Shown one piece after another: positions 17,873 to 26,860 of a stretch of DNA of 64,000 nt. The stretch lies in the NCBI RefSeq assembly GCF_027111335.1, contig NZ_CP114288.1:2666001-2730000 (forward strand). The letters run 5' to 3'. The stretch's first letter is position 1. Every line of letters begins with the position of its first letter. The DNA is from Flavobacterium aquiphilum (GTDB lineage Bacteria; Bacteroidota; Bacteroidia; Flavobacteriales; Flavobacteriaceae). The notes beneath the pieces were generated by a model. The model was not told where the DNA came from. It did no database searches and worked only from the letters and a program-made list of their open reading frames with translations. The position numbers were made by a program, and so were the translations under genes.

Positions 17873-20326
17873 ATGTCAAAACATAAAATACTTACTATTG
17901 ACAATCTGTCACTTCAGGAATTTGATTCTGAAGCCGAATTAATTCCATTATTGACTCCAGAGGATGAGGAAGAAATGAATAATGAAGAATTGCCTGATTC
18001 TTTGCCCATTTTGCCTTTACGCAATACGGTTTTATTTCCGGGAGTAGTTATTCCTATTTCGGCAGGGAGAGACAAATCGATAAAATTAATTAATGATGCC
18101 AATGCAGCAGGAAAAGTCATTGGTGTAGTTGCTCAACTCAACGAGGAAGACGAAGATCCAACCTTTGATGACATCAACAAAATAGGAACAGTCGCCCGTA
18201 TTTTGCGCGTTTTAAAAATGCCTGACGGAAACGTTACTGTTATTCTTCAGGGGAAAAAACGTTTTGAAATTGATAAAGTAGAAACTGAGCAGCCTTATCT
18301 AAAAGCTACCATTAAGGAAGTTCCTGAAAAAAGACCTGCCAAAAAAGATTCTGAATTCAATGCAATAATTGATTCTGTTAAAGAATTGGCCGTTAAAATC
18401 ATTAGTGAAAGTCCAAATATCCCAACAGAAGCAACTTTTGCTATTAAAAACATTGGCAGCCATTCGTTTTTAATCAATTTTGTTTCTTCCAATATGAATC
18501 TTTCGGTTAAGGAAAAACAAGACTTGTTATCAATAAACGGATTGAAAGAGCGTGCTTTGGAAACGCTGCGTTACATGAACGTAGAATTGCAAAAATTAGA
18601 ATTGAAAAACGATATTCAATCCAAAGTTCGTTTTGACCTTGACCAACAACAAAGGGAATATTTCTTGCACCAACAAATGAAAACCATTCAGGAAGAATTG
18701 GGTGGCGTTTCGCAGGAGGAAGAAATGGACGAAATGAGCCTTAAAGCCAAAACCAAAAAATGGGACGAGAAAACGCAAAAACACTTTGATAAAGAATTAT
18801 CGAAAATGCGTAGAATGAATCCGCAAGCGCCTGATTTTGGAATCCAAAGAAACTATTTGGAATTATTTCTAGAATTGCCTTGGGGTGAATTCTCAAAAGA
18901 CAATTTCGATTTGAAACATGCCCAAAAAGTATTAGACAAAGATCATTTCGGATTGGAAGATGTCAAAAAAAGAATGATCGAGCATTTAGCGGTGCTTAAG
19001 CTAAGAAACGATATGAAGTCTCCAATCATTTGTTTAACAGGGCCTCCGGGAGTTGGAAAAACTTCTATTGGAAAATCTGTTGCCGAAGCATTGGGTAGAG
19101 AATATGTACGCATCTCCTTGGGAGGATTACGTGATGAAGCCGAAATTCGTGGACATAGAAAAACGTATATCGGCGCTATGCCAGGACGAATCATCCAAAG
19201 TTTGAAAAAAGCGGGAACTTCAAATCCGGTGTTTGTTTTAGACGAAATCGACAAACTGTCATCCAGTCAAAGTGGCGACCCATCTTCAGCTTTATTGGAA
19301 GTTTTGGATCCGGAGCAAAACAGTTCATTCTATGACAATTTCCTTGAAATGGGTTATGACTTATCGAAAGTGATGTTCATTGCTACGTCAAATAATATGT
19401 CTGCAATCCAACCTGCCTTGATTGACAGAATGGAAGTTATAAAAATGTCTGGCTACACTACCGAAGAAAAAATAGAAATAGCCAAAAAACATTTGTTCCC
19501 AAAACAATTGATCGCTCACGGATTAACCGCCAAGGATTTAAGCATTGGTAAGAAACAATTGGAAAAAATTGTGGAAGGTTATACACGTGAATCCGGTGTT
19601 CGTGGATTGGAAAATAAAATTGCACAAGTCGTTCGTAATGCTGCCAAATCAGTTGCAATGGAAGAGGAGTACAATAAAAAAATTACCGACGAAGATATTG
19701 AAAAAGTCTTAGGAGTCCCTCGATTGGAACGCGATAAATACGAAAATAATGATACTGCCGGTGTTGTTACAGGTTTGGCCTGGACAAGTGTTGGAGGAGA
19801 TATTCTTTTCATAGAATCCTTGATTTCTCCTGGAAAAGGAGCTATGACCATCACAGGAAATCTAGGAAATGTAATGAAAGAATCAGCTACAATCGCTCTA
19901 GAATACATCAAGGCCAATGCCGAATCAATGGGATTGAACCCGGATATCCTTACAAAATATAATATTCACTTACACGTTCCGGAAGGAGCTACTCCAAAAG
20001 ACGGACCAAGTGCGGGTATTGCCATGTTGACTTCGTTAGTTTCTTTATTAACCCAAAAAAGGGTAAAGAAAAACCTGGCCATGACTGGAGAAATCACCTT
20101 AAGAGGAAAAGTATTGCCAGTAGGAGGGATCAAAGAAAAAATATTGGCCGCGAAAAGAGCGAATATTAAAGAAATCATTTTATGTCACGAAAACAAAAGT
20201 GATATTGATGAAATCAAAGCCGAATATTTAGAAGGATTGACTTTTCATTATGTAAAAGAAATGAAAGAAGTTTTGGATTTGGCTATTACCAAAGACAAAG
20301 TTAAAAACGCAAAAGACTTGAAATAA
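17873..20326 (+). CDS. lon: ATP-dependent endopeptidase Lon
   Basis: An 817-residue LonA protease, full length. The N-terminal LAN domain begins at LPILPLRNTVLFPGV (about residue 44). The AAA+ module has Walker A GPPGVGKTS and Walker B PVFVLDEIDKLSS. The C-terminal protease carries the catalytic Ser in TPKDGPSAGIAML and the Lys in GEITLRGKVLPVGGIKEK. It degrades misfolded and regulatory proteins in the cytosol. It is a single-gene unit with a terminator. Confidence 0.96.
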   Translation: MSKHKILTIDNLSLQEFDSEAELIPLLTPEDEEEMNNEELPDSLPILPLRNTVLFPGVVIPISAGRDKSIKLINDANAAGKVIGVVAQLNEEDEDPTFDDINKIGTVARILRVLKMPDGNVTVILQGKKRFEIDKVETEQPYLKATIKEVPEKRPAKKDSEFNAIIDSVKELAVKIISESPNIPTEATFAIKNIGSHSFLINFVSSNMNLSVKEKQDLLSINGLKERALETLRYMNVELQKLELKNDIQSKVRFDLDQQQREYFLHQQMKTIQEELGGVSQEEEMDEMSLKAKTKKWDEKTQKHFDKELSKMRRMNPQAPDFGIQRNYLELFLELPWGEFSKDNFDLKHAQKVLDKDHFGLEDVKKRMIEHLAVLKLRNDMKSPIICLTGPPGVGKTSIGKSVAEALGREYVRISLGGLRDEAEIRGHRKTYIGAMPGRIIQSLKKAGTSNPVFVLDEIDKLSSSQSGDPSSALLEVLDPEQNSSFYDNFLEMGYDLSKVMFIATSNNMSAIQPALIDRMEVIKMSGYTTEEKIEIAKKHLFPKQLIAHGLTAKDLSIGKKQLEKIVEGYTRESGVRGLENKIAQVVRNAAKSVAMEEEYNKKITDEDIEKVLGVPRLERDKYENNDTAGVVTGLAWTSVGGDILFIESLISPGKGAMTITGNLGNVMKESATIALEYIKANAESMGLNPDILTKYNIHLHVPEGATPKDGPSAGIAMLTSLVSLLTQKRVKKNLAMTGEITLRGKVLPVGGIKEKILAAKRANIKEIILCHENKSDIDEIKAEYLEGLTFHYVKEMKEVLDLAITKDKVKNAKDLK

Positions 20327-20356
20327 ATTAGGTTACCGAATATCAAATCAATACTA

Positions 20357-20415
20357 AAATTCCAAATTCCGCGCCTTGAATTATAAGAGGTTTCGGGATT
20401 TGGAATTTGTTTTTA
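20357..20415 (+). terminator. Terminator-like inverted repeat after lon
   Basis: AAATTCCAAATTCC pairs with GGGATTTGGAATTT (one mismatch) around a 24-nt loop and is followed by GTTTTT. Confidence 0.65.
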
Positions 20416-20491
20416 TACCATTTATGCCTATAAAATAGCCTAAAGATGCGAAATTATTTTTCTTCAAGACAACGATAAAAATCATTGCATT

Positions 20492-20507
20492 CCCGATAGC
20501 TATCGGG
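20492..20507. repeat. Perfect palindrome in the lon-porQ gap
   Basis: CCCGATAGCTATCGGG is a perfect 16-bp palindrome, followed by a further GATAGC. Its CCCGAT/ATCGGG arms match the hairpin core of the repeat at 17526-17621 and 43807-43899. No gene is supported in the rest of 20327-20659. Confidence 0.6.
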
Positions 20508-20659
20508 ATAGCTACGGAATTATTTTTTGAGGAAGCATTGGAGAAAAAGAACGAGTAGATTGGACTATTTTATATGTATAAATGGTATTAGAGACTTTTC
20601 TCTTTAATTTTCGTAAGTTTGGAATTTGGAATTTCAAACATTTCCTTTTCAAATATCGT

Positions 20660-21688
20660 ATGTCCCAAAAACTTTTATTTTACTTTTTATTCTTAATTTG
20701 TTATGCGACATACGGACAAATAGGAGGAAAGCACACTTATGAGTTTTTGAATCTGATTACTTCGCCAAGACAAGCTGCACTGGGCGGAAAAGTTATTACC
20801 ATTTATGACGAGGACGTCAATCAAGCACTTTTCAACCCGGCATCCATCAATCAGGACATGGATAGGCGTTTGTCTTTGAACTATGGCAATTACTATCAGG
20901 AAGTAACTTATGGAACCGCTTCATTTGCTTATACCTACGACCAACATTTTCAAACAATTCAGGCGGGAATCAATTACATCAATTATGGAAAATTTGACGG
21001 ATATGATGAAAATGGATTGCCCACAAATTCATTTACCGGAAGCGAAATAGCTCTTTCTTTGGGTTATGCCTATAACATTCCTTATACCGATATTCATTTG
21101 GGGGCCAATGCCAAACTGATTGAATCAACTTTAGAAACTTACAATTCGTTCGGAGCTGCTTTAGATTTGGGAATGCTTTATATCGATGAAAAAAATGATA
21201 TAAACTGGGCAGTAACTCTGAAGAATATCGGAACTCAATTCACAACTTACGACGGTACGAGAGAACCATTACCTTTCGAGATGATTGCAGGGGTTTCTCA
21301 AGAACTAGAACACGTGCCAATCCGTTGGCATTTTACACTTGAAAATTTACAGCAATGGAATGTGGCTTTTTCAAATCCCGTTCGTTCCCAAACTTCAATT
21401 GACGGAAGTGTTACAGAAGAAAAAGTTTCTTTTTTCAACAATGCATTACGTCACATGATTTTTGGTGCTGAATTTTTTCCAAAAAAAGCCTTTAACCTCA
21501 GATTAGGTTATAATTTTAGAAGAGCAGAAGAACTCCGAATAGAAGAACAACGAAATTTCTCAGGACTTTCTGTTGGTTTTGGACTCAAACTGAATAAGTT
21601 GAAATTTAATTACTCTTATTCCAAATATACTTTGGCAGGAAATACCAGTTTATTTGGATTGATTATTAATTTTGGGGAGGATTTTTAG
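20660..21688 (+). CDS. porQ: Type IX secretion system protein PorQ
   Basis: A 342-residue outer-membrane beta-barrel protein of the PorV/PorQ family. I start it at 20660, where a signal peptide begins (MSQKLLFYFLFLICYATYGQ); an upstream ATG at 20582 would add 26 unlikely residues. The mature start GGKHTYEFLNLITSPRQAAL and the strand-rich body ending in LFGLIINFG match PorQ. In the type IX system PorQ helps hold PorU/PorZ at the cell surface to process and attach cargo. It lies 76 bp before cmk. Confidence 0.85.
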   Translation: MSQKLLFYFLFLICYATYGQIGGKHTYEFLNLITSPRQAALGGKVITIYDEDVNQALFNPASINQDMDRRLSLNYGNYYQEVTYGTASFAYTYDQHFQTIQAGINYINYGKFDGYDENGLPTNSFTGSEIALSLGYAYNIPYTDIHLGANAKLIESTLETYNSFGAALDLGMLYIDEKNDINWAVTLKNIGTQFTTYDGTREPLPFEMIAGVSQELEHVPIRWHFTLENLQQWNVAFSNPVRSQTSIDGSVTEEKVSFFNNALRHMIFGAEFFPKKAFNLRLGYNFRRAEELRIEEQRNFSGLSVGFGLKLNKLKFNYSYSKYTLAGNTSLFGLIINFGEDF

Positions 21689-21764
21689 AATAGAAAAAAG
21701 AATATAGAAGAAAGAAAATAGACGCAACTGATTGAAATCATCTGCATAAATATAAAACAGAAAC

Positions 21765-22454
21765 ATGAAAAAAATAACCATTGCAATAGACGGATTTTCA
21801 TCCACAGGGAAAAGTACTTTGGCTAAACAACTCGCCAAACATTTGGGGTATGTATATGTAGATACTGGCGCGATGTATCGTGCCGTGGCATTGTATGCTA
21901 TGCAAAACGATTTAATTGGAACTGATTTTTTGGATAAAGAAAAATTAATAAGCAGTTTGCCATCGATAAAATTAAGTTTCAAATTCAATTCTGAATTGGG
22001 TTTTGCCGAAATGTACCTGAATGATGTTAATGTTGAAACGGAAATCCGAACTCTTGAAGTTTCTAATTTTGTAAGTTCTGTAGCTGCAATTTCAGAAGTT
22101 CGTGCCAAATTGGTAGAACAACAACAGGAAATGGGGAAAGAAAAAGGAATCGTTATGGACGGTCGAGATATTGGAACCGTTGTTTTTCCTAATGCAGAAC
22201 TCAAAATTTTTATGACAGCAGGTGCGGATACTCGCGCACAAAGACGTTTTGCCGAATTACAGGCAAAAGGAGATACAGTTTCCTATGAAGAAGTCCTTAA
22301 GAATGTTGTCGATCGTGATTATGTTGATACTCACAGAGAAGATTCTCCTTTGGTAATTGCTGAAGATGCAATAGAAGTGGACAATTCTTATCTGGACAGA
22401 AAGGAACAATTTGATGTCGTTTTAGAGTTGGTAAATGAAGTTATTAATTCTTAA
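21765..22454 (+). CDS. cmk: Cytidylate kinase
   Basis: A 229-residue P-loop kinase that makes CDP and dCDP from CMP and dCMP. The loop IDGFSSTGKSTLAKQLAKHLG and the substrate region VDTGAMYRAVALYA are diagnostic, as are VMDGRDIGTVVFPNAELKIF and the lid DRDYVDTHREDSPL. It sits next to porQ, an association seen in other flavobacteria. Confidence 0.94.
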   Translation: MKKITIAIDGFSSTGKSTLAKQLAKHLGYVYVDTGAMYRAVALYAMQNDLIGTDFLDKEKLISSLPSIKLSFKFNSELGFAEMYLNDVNVETEIRTLEVSNFVSSVAAISEVRAKLVEQQQEMGKEKGIVMDGRDIGTVVFPNAELKIFMTAGADTRAQRRFAELQAKGDTVSYEEVLKNVVDRDYVDTHREDSPLVIAEDAIEVDNSYLDRKEQFDVVLELVNEVINS

Positions 22455-22465
22455 ATTTTCTTCTA

Positions 22466-22649
22466 ACCATATAAGTCATATAAAGCTATTTAAAGTCAAA
22501 ACTTAAAAAAGACTCATTTCATTTTGTAAAAGAACATTGAAGCATAAGGTGAGGAGACAATATTTCCTTATTTGTTCTTATCAAATCAAGCTTCAAAAAG
22601 GCTTTTGCATTTTGTCTGAAGCGTTAAAAACTTAAATGACTTATATGGT
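22466..22649. repeat. Long inverted repeat in the cmk-nupG gap
   Basis: ACCATATAAGTCAT (22466-22479) recurs inverted and perfect as ATGACTTATATGGT (22636-22649). The 184-bp unit contains no gene that I can support. The size and terminal repeats suggest a MITE-like or palindromic intergenic element; the gap 22455-22773 otherwise holds only AT-rich DNA. Confidence 0.5.
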
Positions 22650-22773
22650 AAAATTATGAATTTATGGTTTTTAAAAAACTCATGTAACGCCTTATAATTT
22701 TTTTGAAATTCTCATTTTTAATAGTAGATTTACGCGTCTCAAAAATCTACTATTAAAAAAACACAAATCATCT

Positions 22774-24036
22774 ATGGAAATAAAATTACGATTGACAATT
22801 ATGAATTTTCTTCAATTTTTTGTTTGGGGAATTTGGTTAATTTCTTTAGGTGGTTATATGGGCCAGGTTTTCGGCCCGCTGGAAGGAAGCAGTGTTGGTT
22901 TGTCTATTGGAAGAACGTATGGATCTATGGGGTGGGCGAGTTTATTTATGCCAGCCTTGCTAGGTATTATTGCAGACAAATATTTTAGCGCCCAAAAAGT
23001 TTTGGGATTTGCGCATATAGTTGCCGGAATTGCTATTTTCTTTGCTACAAAAGCCGGTAATTCAACCGAAATGTATTGGGTAATTTTTGCTACAAGCTGT
23101 TTTTATATGCCTACAATTGCTTTAAATAATTCTGTAAGTTATGCGGTCTTAAATAAATTCCAATTTGATGTCCAAAAAGCATTTACACCAATACGTGTTT
23201 GGGGAACAGTTGGTTTTATAATTGCAATGTGGATAACCGATTTGACAGACTGGAAATCAAACACCAATCAATTTGTTTTTGCTTCGGTTGCAATGATTGT
23301 TACGGGTTTGTTTTCGTTTACAATGCCGGATGTTCCTGCCGAAAATAAAAACACCAACCAATCCTTATCCAGTAAATTTGGTTTGGACAGTTTTGTTTTA
23401 TTCAAACAAAAAAAGATGGCAATATTCTTTGTTTTTGCCATGCTGTTAGGAGCGGCCCTACAAGTTACCAATATGTTTGCCGATACCTTTATCAGGGATT
23501 TTGGCTCCAATCCAGAATATCATGGTACTTTTGGAGTTGAACATTCTGTATTTATCATCTCATTATCCCAAATTTCGGAGACTTTATTTATTTTGACGAT
23601 TCCGTTTTTCCTGAAAAGATTTGGTATCAAACAAGTAATGATGTTTAGTATGCTGGCTTGGGTATTGCGTTTTGCTTTGTTTGGAATTGGAAATCCTGGC
23701 TCAGGGGTTATTTTCCTTGTTTTGTCGATGATTGTGTACGGAATGGCTTTTGACTTCTTTAATATCTCCGGTTCTTTATTTGTAGAAAGAGAAACCGACA
23801 GCAAAATAAGGTCTAGTGCACAAGGATTGTTTATGTTAATGACAAATGGAATTGGAGCAATATTAGGTGGTGAGTTTGCCGGAAGAACAGTAAGTTATTT
23901 TACTACTGAAAACAAAGTGCATTGGCCAGAAATTTGGTTTTCATTCGCCGGATATGCCTTTGTAATTTTGATTTTGTTTACCTTTTTATTCAAATACAAA
24001 CACGATCCTAAGGAATTGGAGAATGTGAGTCATTAA
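22774..24036 (+). CDS. MFS transporter, nucleoside permease (NupG/XapB) type
   Basis: A 420-residue membrane protein with about twelve hydrophobic segments. The N-terminus (IKLRLTIMNFLQFFVWGIWLISLGGYM) and the conserved mid region RVWGTVGFIIAMW are those of the nucleoside:H+ symporter family. Bacteroidota carry many such proteins, often with altered substrates, so nucleoside import is likely but not proven. A strong terminator follows the gene. Confidence 0.82.
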   Translation: MEIKLRLTIMNFLQFFVWGIWLISLGGYMGQVFGPLEGSSVGLSIGRTYGSMGWASLFMPALLGIIADKYFSAQKVLGFAHIVAGIAIFFATKAGNSTEMYWVIFATSCFYMPTIALNNSVSYAVLNKFQFDVQKAFTPIRVWGTVGFIIAMWITDLTDWKSNTNQFVFASVAMIVTGLFSFTMPDVPAENKNTNQSLSSKFGLDSFVLFKQKKMAIFFVFAMLLGAALQVTNMFADTFIRDFGSNPEYHGTFGVEHSVFIISLSQISETLFILTIPFFLKRFGIKQVMMFSMLAWVLRFALFGIGNPGSGVIFLVLSMIVYGMAFDFFNISGSLFVERETDSKIRSSAQGLFMLMTNGIGAILGGEFAGRTVSYFTTENKVHWPEIWFSFAGYAFVILILFTFLFKYKHDPKELENVSH

Positions 24037-24047
24037 AAATAATATAG

Positions 24048-24090
24048 ACAAACCCGACAAGTTTTTGAAATTTGTCGGGTTTGTTGTTTT
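24048..24090 (+). terminator. Terminator after the nucleoside permease gene
   Basis: ACAAACCCGACAA pairs with TTTGTCGGGTTTGT around a 10-nt loop, followed by a T-rich tail, 12 bp after the stop codon. Confidence 0.85.
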
Positions 24091-24194
24091 GGTAAATTTA
24101 TTTTAGCCGATTTACTTTGTTGGTATAATTATAAATCCACGATCAAACTTTATATATTCAATTAAACAACAAAATCTCAATAGAAAGAAACACA

Positions 24195-24371
24195 ATGAAT
24201 TTACTAAAATCTGCCGGATTAATTATTGTTGGGATTTTTTTTATAGTATATGCACATAAAAACCCAAACAAAACTTTTCCTGCTCATACTGTTGGAGGCT
24301 ATATAGGAGGAATAACATTAATACTAATCGGCATTATGCTTTTATGCGGGCTAATACAACTAATAATTTAA
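24195..24371 (+). CDS. Small two-helix membrane protein
   Basis: A 58-residue frame starting at ATG 24195. It has two hydrophobic stretches (SAGLIIVGIFFIVYA and GGYIGGITLILIGIMLL) joined by a short polar turn HKNPNKTFPAHT. This fits a small inner-membrane hairpin protein of unknown role. It stands alone after a terminator. It is too short for a family call, but the clean hydrophobic pattern argues that it is real. Confidence 0.5.
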   Translation: MNLLKSAGLIIVGIFFIVYAHKNPNKTFPAHTVGGYIGGITLILIGIMLLCGLIQLII

Positions 24372-24596
24372 ACATCCTCGTGCTTATAAAATAAGTAAGA
24401 ACTGGCATTTTTTTTAATTCTATCTGAGTTAATTATAATTGTGGGCATGAACAAAACATTCCCTGCTTCGCAAAATCTAGAAGACTTTGCGAAACAGGTA
24501 ACACGGATTAAATCTCCATAAAGTTTGTCGGAATGACAAAATTTCTCAAGAACTTGTCTGAACTATTATTTCTCCTGAAATACAAAACTTCTAAAC

Positions 24597-24668
24597 TAGC
24601 CCCGATTGTAATGAAAATCCTTGTGGACCGGGGTTCGGTTCACAAGATTGCAACGAAAAGCGGGACTA
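24597..24668. repeat. Flavobacterial-type intergenic repeat with hairpin
   Basis: The ends AGCCCCGATTGTAATG and GCAACGAAAAGCGGGACTA bracket a stem made by CTTGTG (24620-24625) and CACAAG (24641-24646). I recall intergenic elements of the form AGCCCCGAT...AGCGGGA from other flavobacterial genomes, of unknown function. The remainder of 24372-24885 holds AT-rich DNA and the rpsA promoter. A short frame across this repeat is not convincing. Confidence 0.55.
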
Positions 24669-24733
24669 CACTTCAAATAAAAACAAAATTTTCTGCTCCT
24701 AAAACAATTGACTGATAATCATGCGTGTTTTGT

Positions 24734-24764
24734 TTTGTCAGTTCAGAAAAAAGAATTAATTTTG
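24734..24764 (+). promoter_or_regulatory. Strong Bacteroidota-type promoter of rpsA
   Basis: TTTG at 24734-24737 and TAATTTTG at 24757-24764 are separated by 19 bp. This is a full match to the TTTG-N19-TAnnTTTG consensus. It leaves a 5' leader of about 110 nt before the rpsA ATG, which may carry autoregulation by S1, as known in other bacteria. Confidence 0.75.
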
Positions 24765-24885
24765 CAGACCTTTTGACGAATAAGAGTTTCCTTTAGGTAT
24801 CAAATAATTAAAGTAAAACAACTTCTGTATTTTTCTTTCGCATGGAGAAACTCGAGAAAAAACAGAATACAAATTTTTTATCAGC

Positions 24886-26670
24886 ATGTCTGAACAATTA
24901 AAATCACAAGAAGAGTTTTTAGCAAATTTCAACTGGCATAACTTTGAAGAAGGTATCGATGCAGTAGATGAGAAAAACTTGTTGGAATTCGAAGAACTAG
25001 TATCAAAAACTTTTATCGCTACTGACCAAGAAGAAGTAGTAGAGGGAGTAGTTGTGAGAATTACAGATAGAGACGTTATCGTTGATATCAACGCAAAATC
25101 GGAAGGTGTTATTTCATTGAACGAATTCCGTTATAACCCAGCTTTAAAAGTAGGTGACAAAGTTGAAGTATTAATTGACATCCGTGAGGACAAAACAGGT
25201 CAATTGGTATTATCACACAGAAAAGCACGTACTATCAAATCATGGGATAGAGTTATTGCTGCAAACGAAACAGGAGAAATCGTTAATGGTTTTGTAAAAT
25301 GCAGAACTAAAGGTGGTATGATCGTTGATGTTTTCGGAATTGAAGCATTCTTACCAGGATCTCAAATTGACGTTAAGCCAATCAGAGATTACGATGTATA
25401 TGTTAACAAAATGATGGAATTCAAAGTGGTAAAAATCAACCACGAATTCAAAAACGTTGTTGTATCTCATAAAGCGCTTATTGAAGCTGACATCGAAGTA
25501 CAGAAAAAAGAAATTATCGGTCAATTACAAAAAGGACAAGTATTGGAAGGTGTTGTTAAAAACATCACTTCATACGGTGTATTCATTGACTTAGGTGGTG
25601 TTGACGGATTGATCCACATTACTGACCTTTCTTGGTCAAGAATCAACCACCCAAGCGAAGTTCTTGAGTTAGACCAAAAATTAAATGTTGTAATCCTTGA
25701 TTTCGATGATGAGAAAACAAGAATTCAATTAGGATTGAAACAATTGAACGCTCACCCATGGGATGCTTTGAACGCTGATTTGAAAATTGGTGACAAAGTA
25801 AGCGGTAAAGTAGTTGTAATCGCTGATTACGGTGCATTTATCGAAGTTGCTGAAGGTGTTGAAGGTTTAATCCACGTTTCTGAAATGTCATGGTCAACTC
25901 ACTTACGTTCTGCTCAAGATTTCGTAAAAGTTGGAGATGTTGTTGAAGCTGTTGTATTAACATTAGACAGAGAAGACCGTAAAATGTCTTTGGGTATCAA
26001 ACAATTGACTCAAGATCCTTGGACTGATATCACTGCTAAATACCCAGTTGGTTCTAAACACACAGGTATTGTTAGAAACTTTACAAACTTTGGAATTTTC
26101 GTAGAATTAGAAGAAGGAATCGATGGATTAATCTACATCTCTGACCTTTCTTGGACTAAGAAAATCAAACACCCGTCTGAATTTGTAAATGTTGGTGAAA
26201 AACTTGATGTAGTAGTATTAGAATTAGATGTTGAAGGACGTAAATTATCTTTAGGTCACAAACAAACTACTGCTAATCCTTGGGATCAATACGAAGATTC
26301 TTTCGCTGTTGGAACTATCCACTCAGGAGAGATTTCTGAAATCGTTGACAAAGGAGCTACTGTAGAATTCGGTGAAGATATTGTTGCTTTCATTCCTACT
26401 CGTCACCTTGAAAAAGAAGACGGTAAAAAATTGAAAAAAGGTGATACTGCTGACTTCAAAGTTATTGAGTTCAACAAAGAATTCAAAAGAGTAGTTGCTT
26501 CTCACACTGCTATCTTCCGTGAAGAAGAAGAGAAAAACGTGAAAGCTGCAACTGAAAATACTTCATCCACTTCTTCTAATAATACTAATGCACCTGCTGC
26601 AACATTAGGAGATAACAATGATGTATTAGCTGCATTAAAAGCTAAAATGGAAAAATCAGAGAAAAAATAA
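24886..26670 (+). CDS. rpsA: 30S ribosomal protein S1
   Basis: A 594-residue S1 protein. Successive S1/OB domains are visible, for example GQVLEGVVKNITSYGVFIDLGGVDGLIHIT (cut here), GDKVSGKVVVIADYGAFIEV and GSKHTGIVRNFTNFGIFVEL, each ending in DLSW or EMSW. It helps mRNA bind the 30S subunit. In Bacteroidota, where Shine-Dalgarno use is weak, S1 is thought to matter more for initiation. The C-terminal tail is low-complexity Ser/Asn/Thr followed by LAALKAKMEKSEKK. Its strong promoter and terminator suit a highly expressed single gene. Confidence 0.95.
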   Translation: MSEQLKSQEEFLANFNWHNFEEGIDAVDEKNLLEFEELVSKTFIATDQEEVVEGVVVRITDRDVIVDINAKSEGVISLNEFRYNPALKVGDKVEVLIDIREDKTGQLVLSHRKARTIKSWDRVIAANETGEIVNGFVKCRTKGGMIVDVFGIEAFLPGSQIDVKPIRDYDVYVNKMMEFKVVKINHEFKNVVVSHKALIEADIEVQKKEIIGQLQKGQVLEGVVKNITSYGVFIDLGGVDGLIHITDLSWSRINHPSEVLELDQKLNVVILDFDDEKTRIQLGLKQLNAHPWDALNADLKIGDKVSGKVVVIADYGAFIEVAEGVEGLIHVSEMSWSTHLRSAQDFVKVGDVVEAVVLTLDREDRKMSLGIKQLTQDPWTDITAKYPVGSKHTGIVRNFTNFGIFVELEEGIDGLIYISDLSWTKKIKHPSEFVNVGEKLDVVVLELDVEGRKLSLGHKQTTANPWDQYEDSFAVGTIHSGEISEIVDKGATVEFGEDIVAFIPTRHLEKEDGKKLKKGDTADFKVIEFNKEFKRVVASHTAIFREEEEKNVKAATENTSSTSSNNTNAPAATLGDNNDVLAALKAKMEKSEKK

Positions 26671-26691
26671 TTCTTTAGATTTTTGAATATA

Positions 26692-26722
26692 GAAAGCCTC
26701 GCAATTTGCGGGGCTTTTTTTT
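26692..26722 (+). terminator. Terminator after rpsA
   Basis: AAAGCC-CGC pairs with GCG-GGCTTT around AATTT and is followed by eight T. Confidence 0.88.
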
Positions 26723-26835
26723 ATTAATCAGCCTAAATACTGTACATAATTTTTAATTTTACATAAACAACCAGCGATAAAAACCGATAAAATTCGATTA
26801 ATTGTTAAAAACATTATAATTTGTGTGAAAATGTT

Positions 26836-26843
26836 TAATTTTG
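26836..26843 (+). promoter_or_regulatory. Probable -7 element of the secretion-cargo operon
   Basis: TAATTTTG matches TAnnTTTG exactly, 17 bp before the ATG of the 1165-residue protein. The -33 element is not at an ideal distance. Confidence 0.45.
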
Positions 26844-26860
26844 AATAAATCAAATAATTT

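Noticed and set aside
20582..20659. Extended N-terminus for PorQ
   Set aside because: The ATG at 20660 begins a normal signal peptide; the added 26 residues overlap intergenic repeat-like DNA.
24533..24715. A 60-codon plus-strand frame
   Set aside because: It runs through the AGCCCCGAT...AGCGGGA intergenic repeat and has no protein-like pattern.
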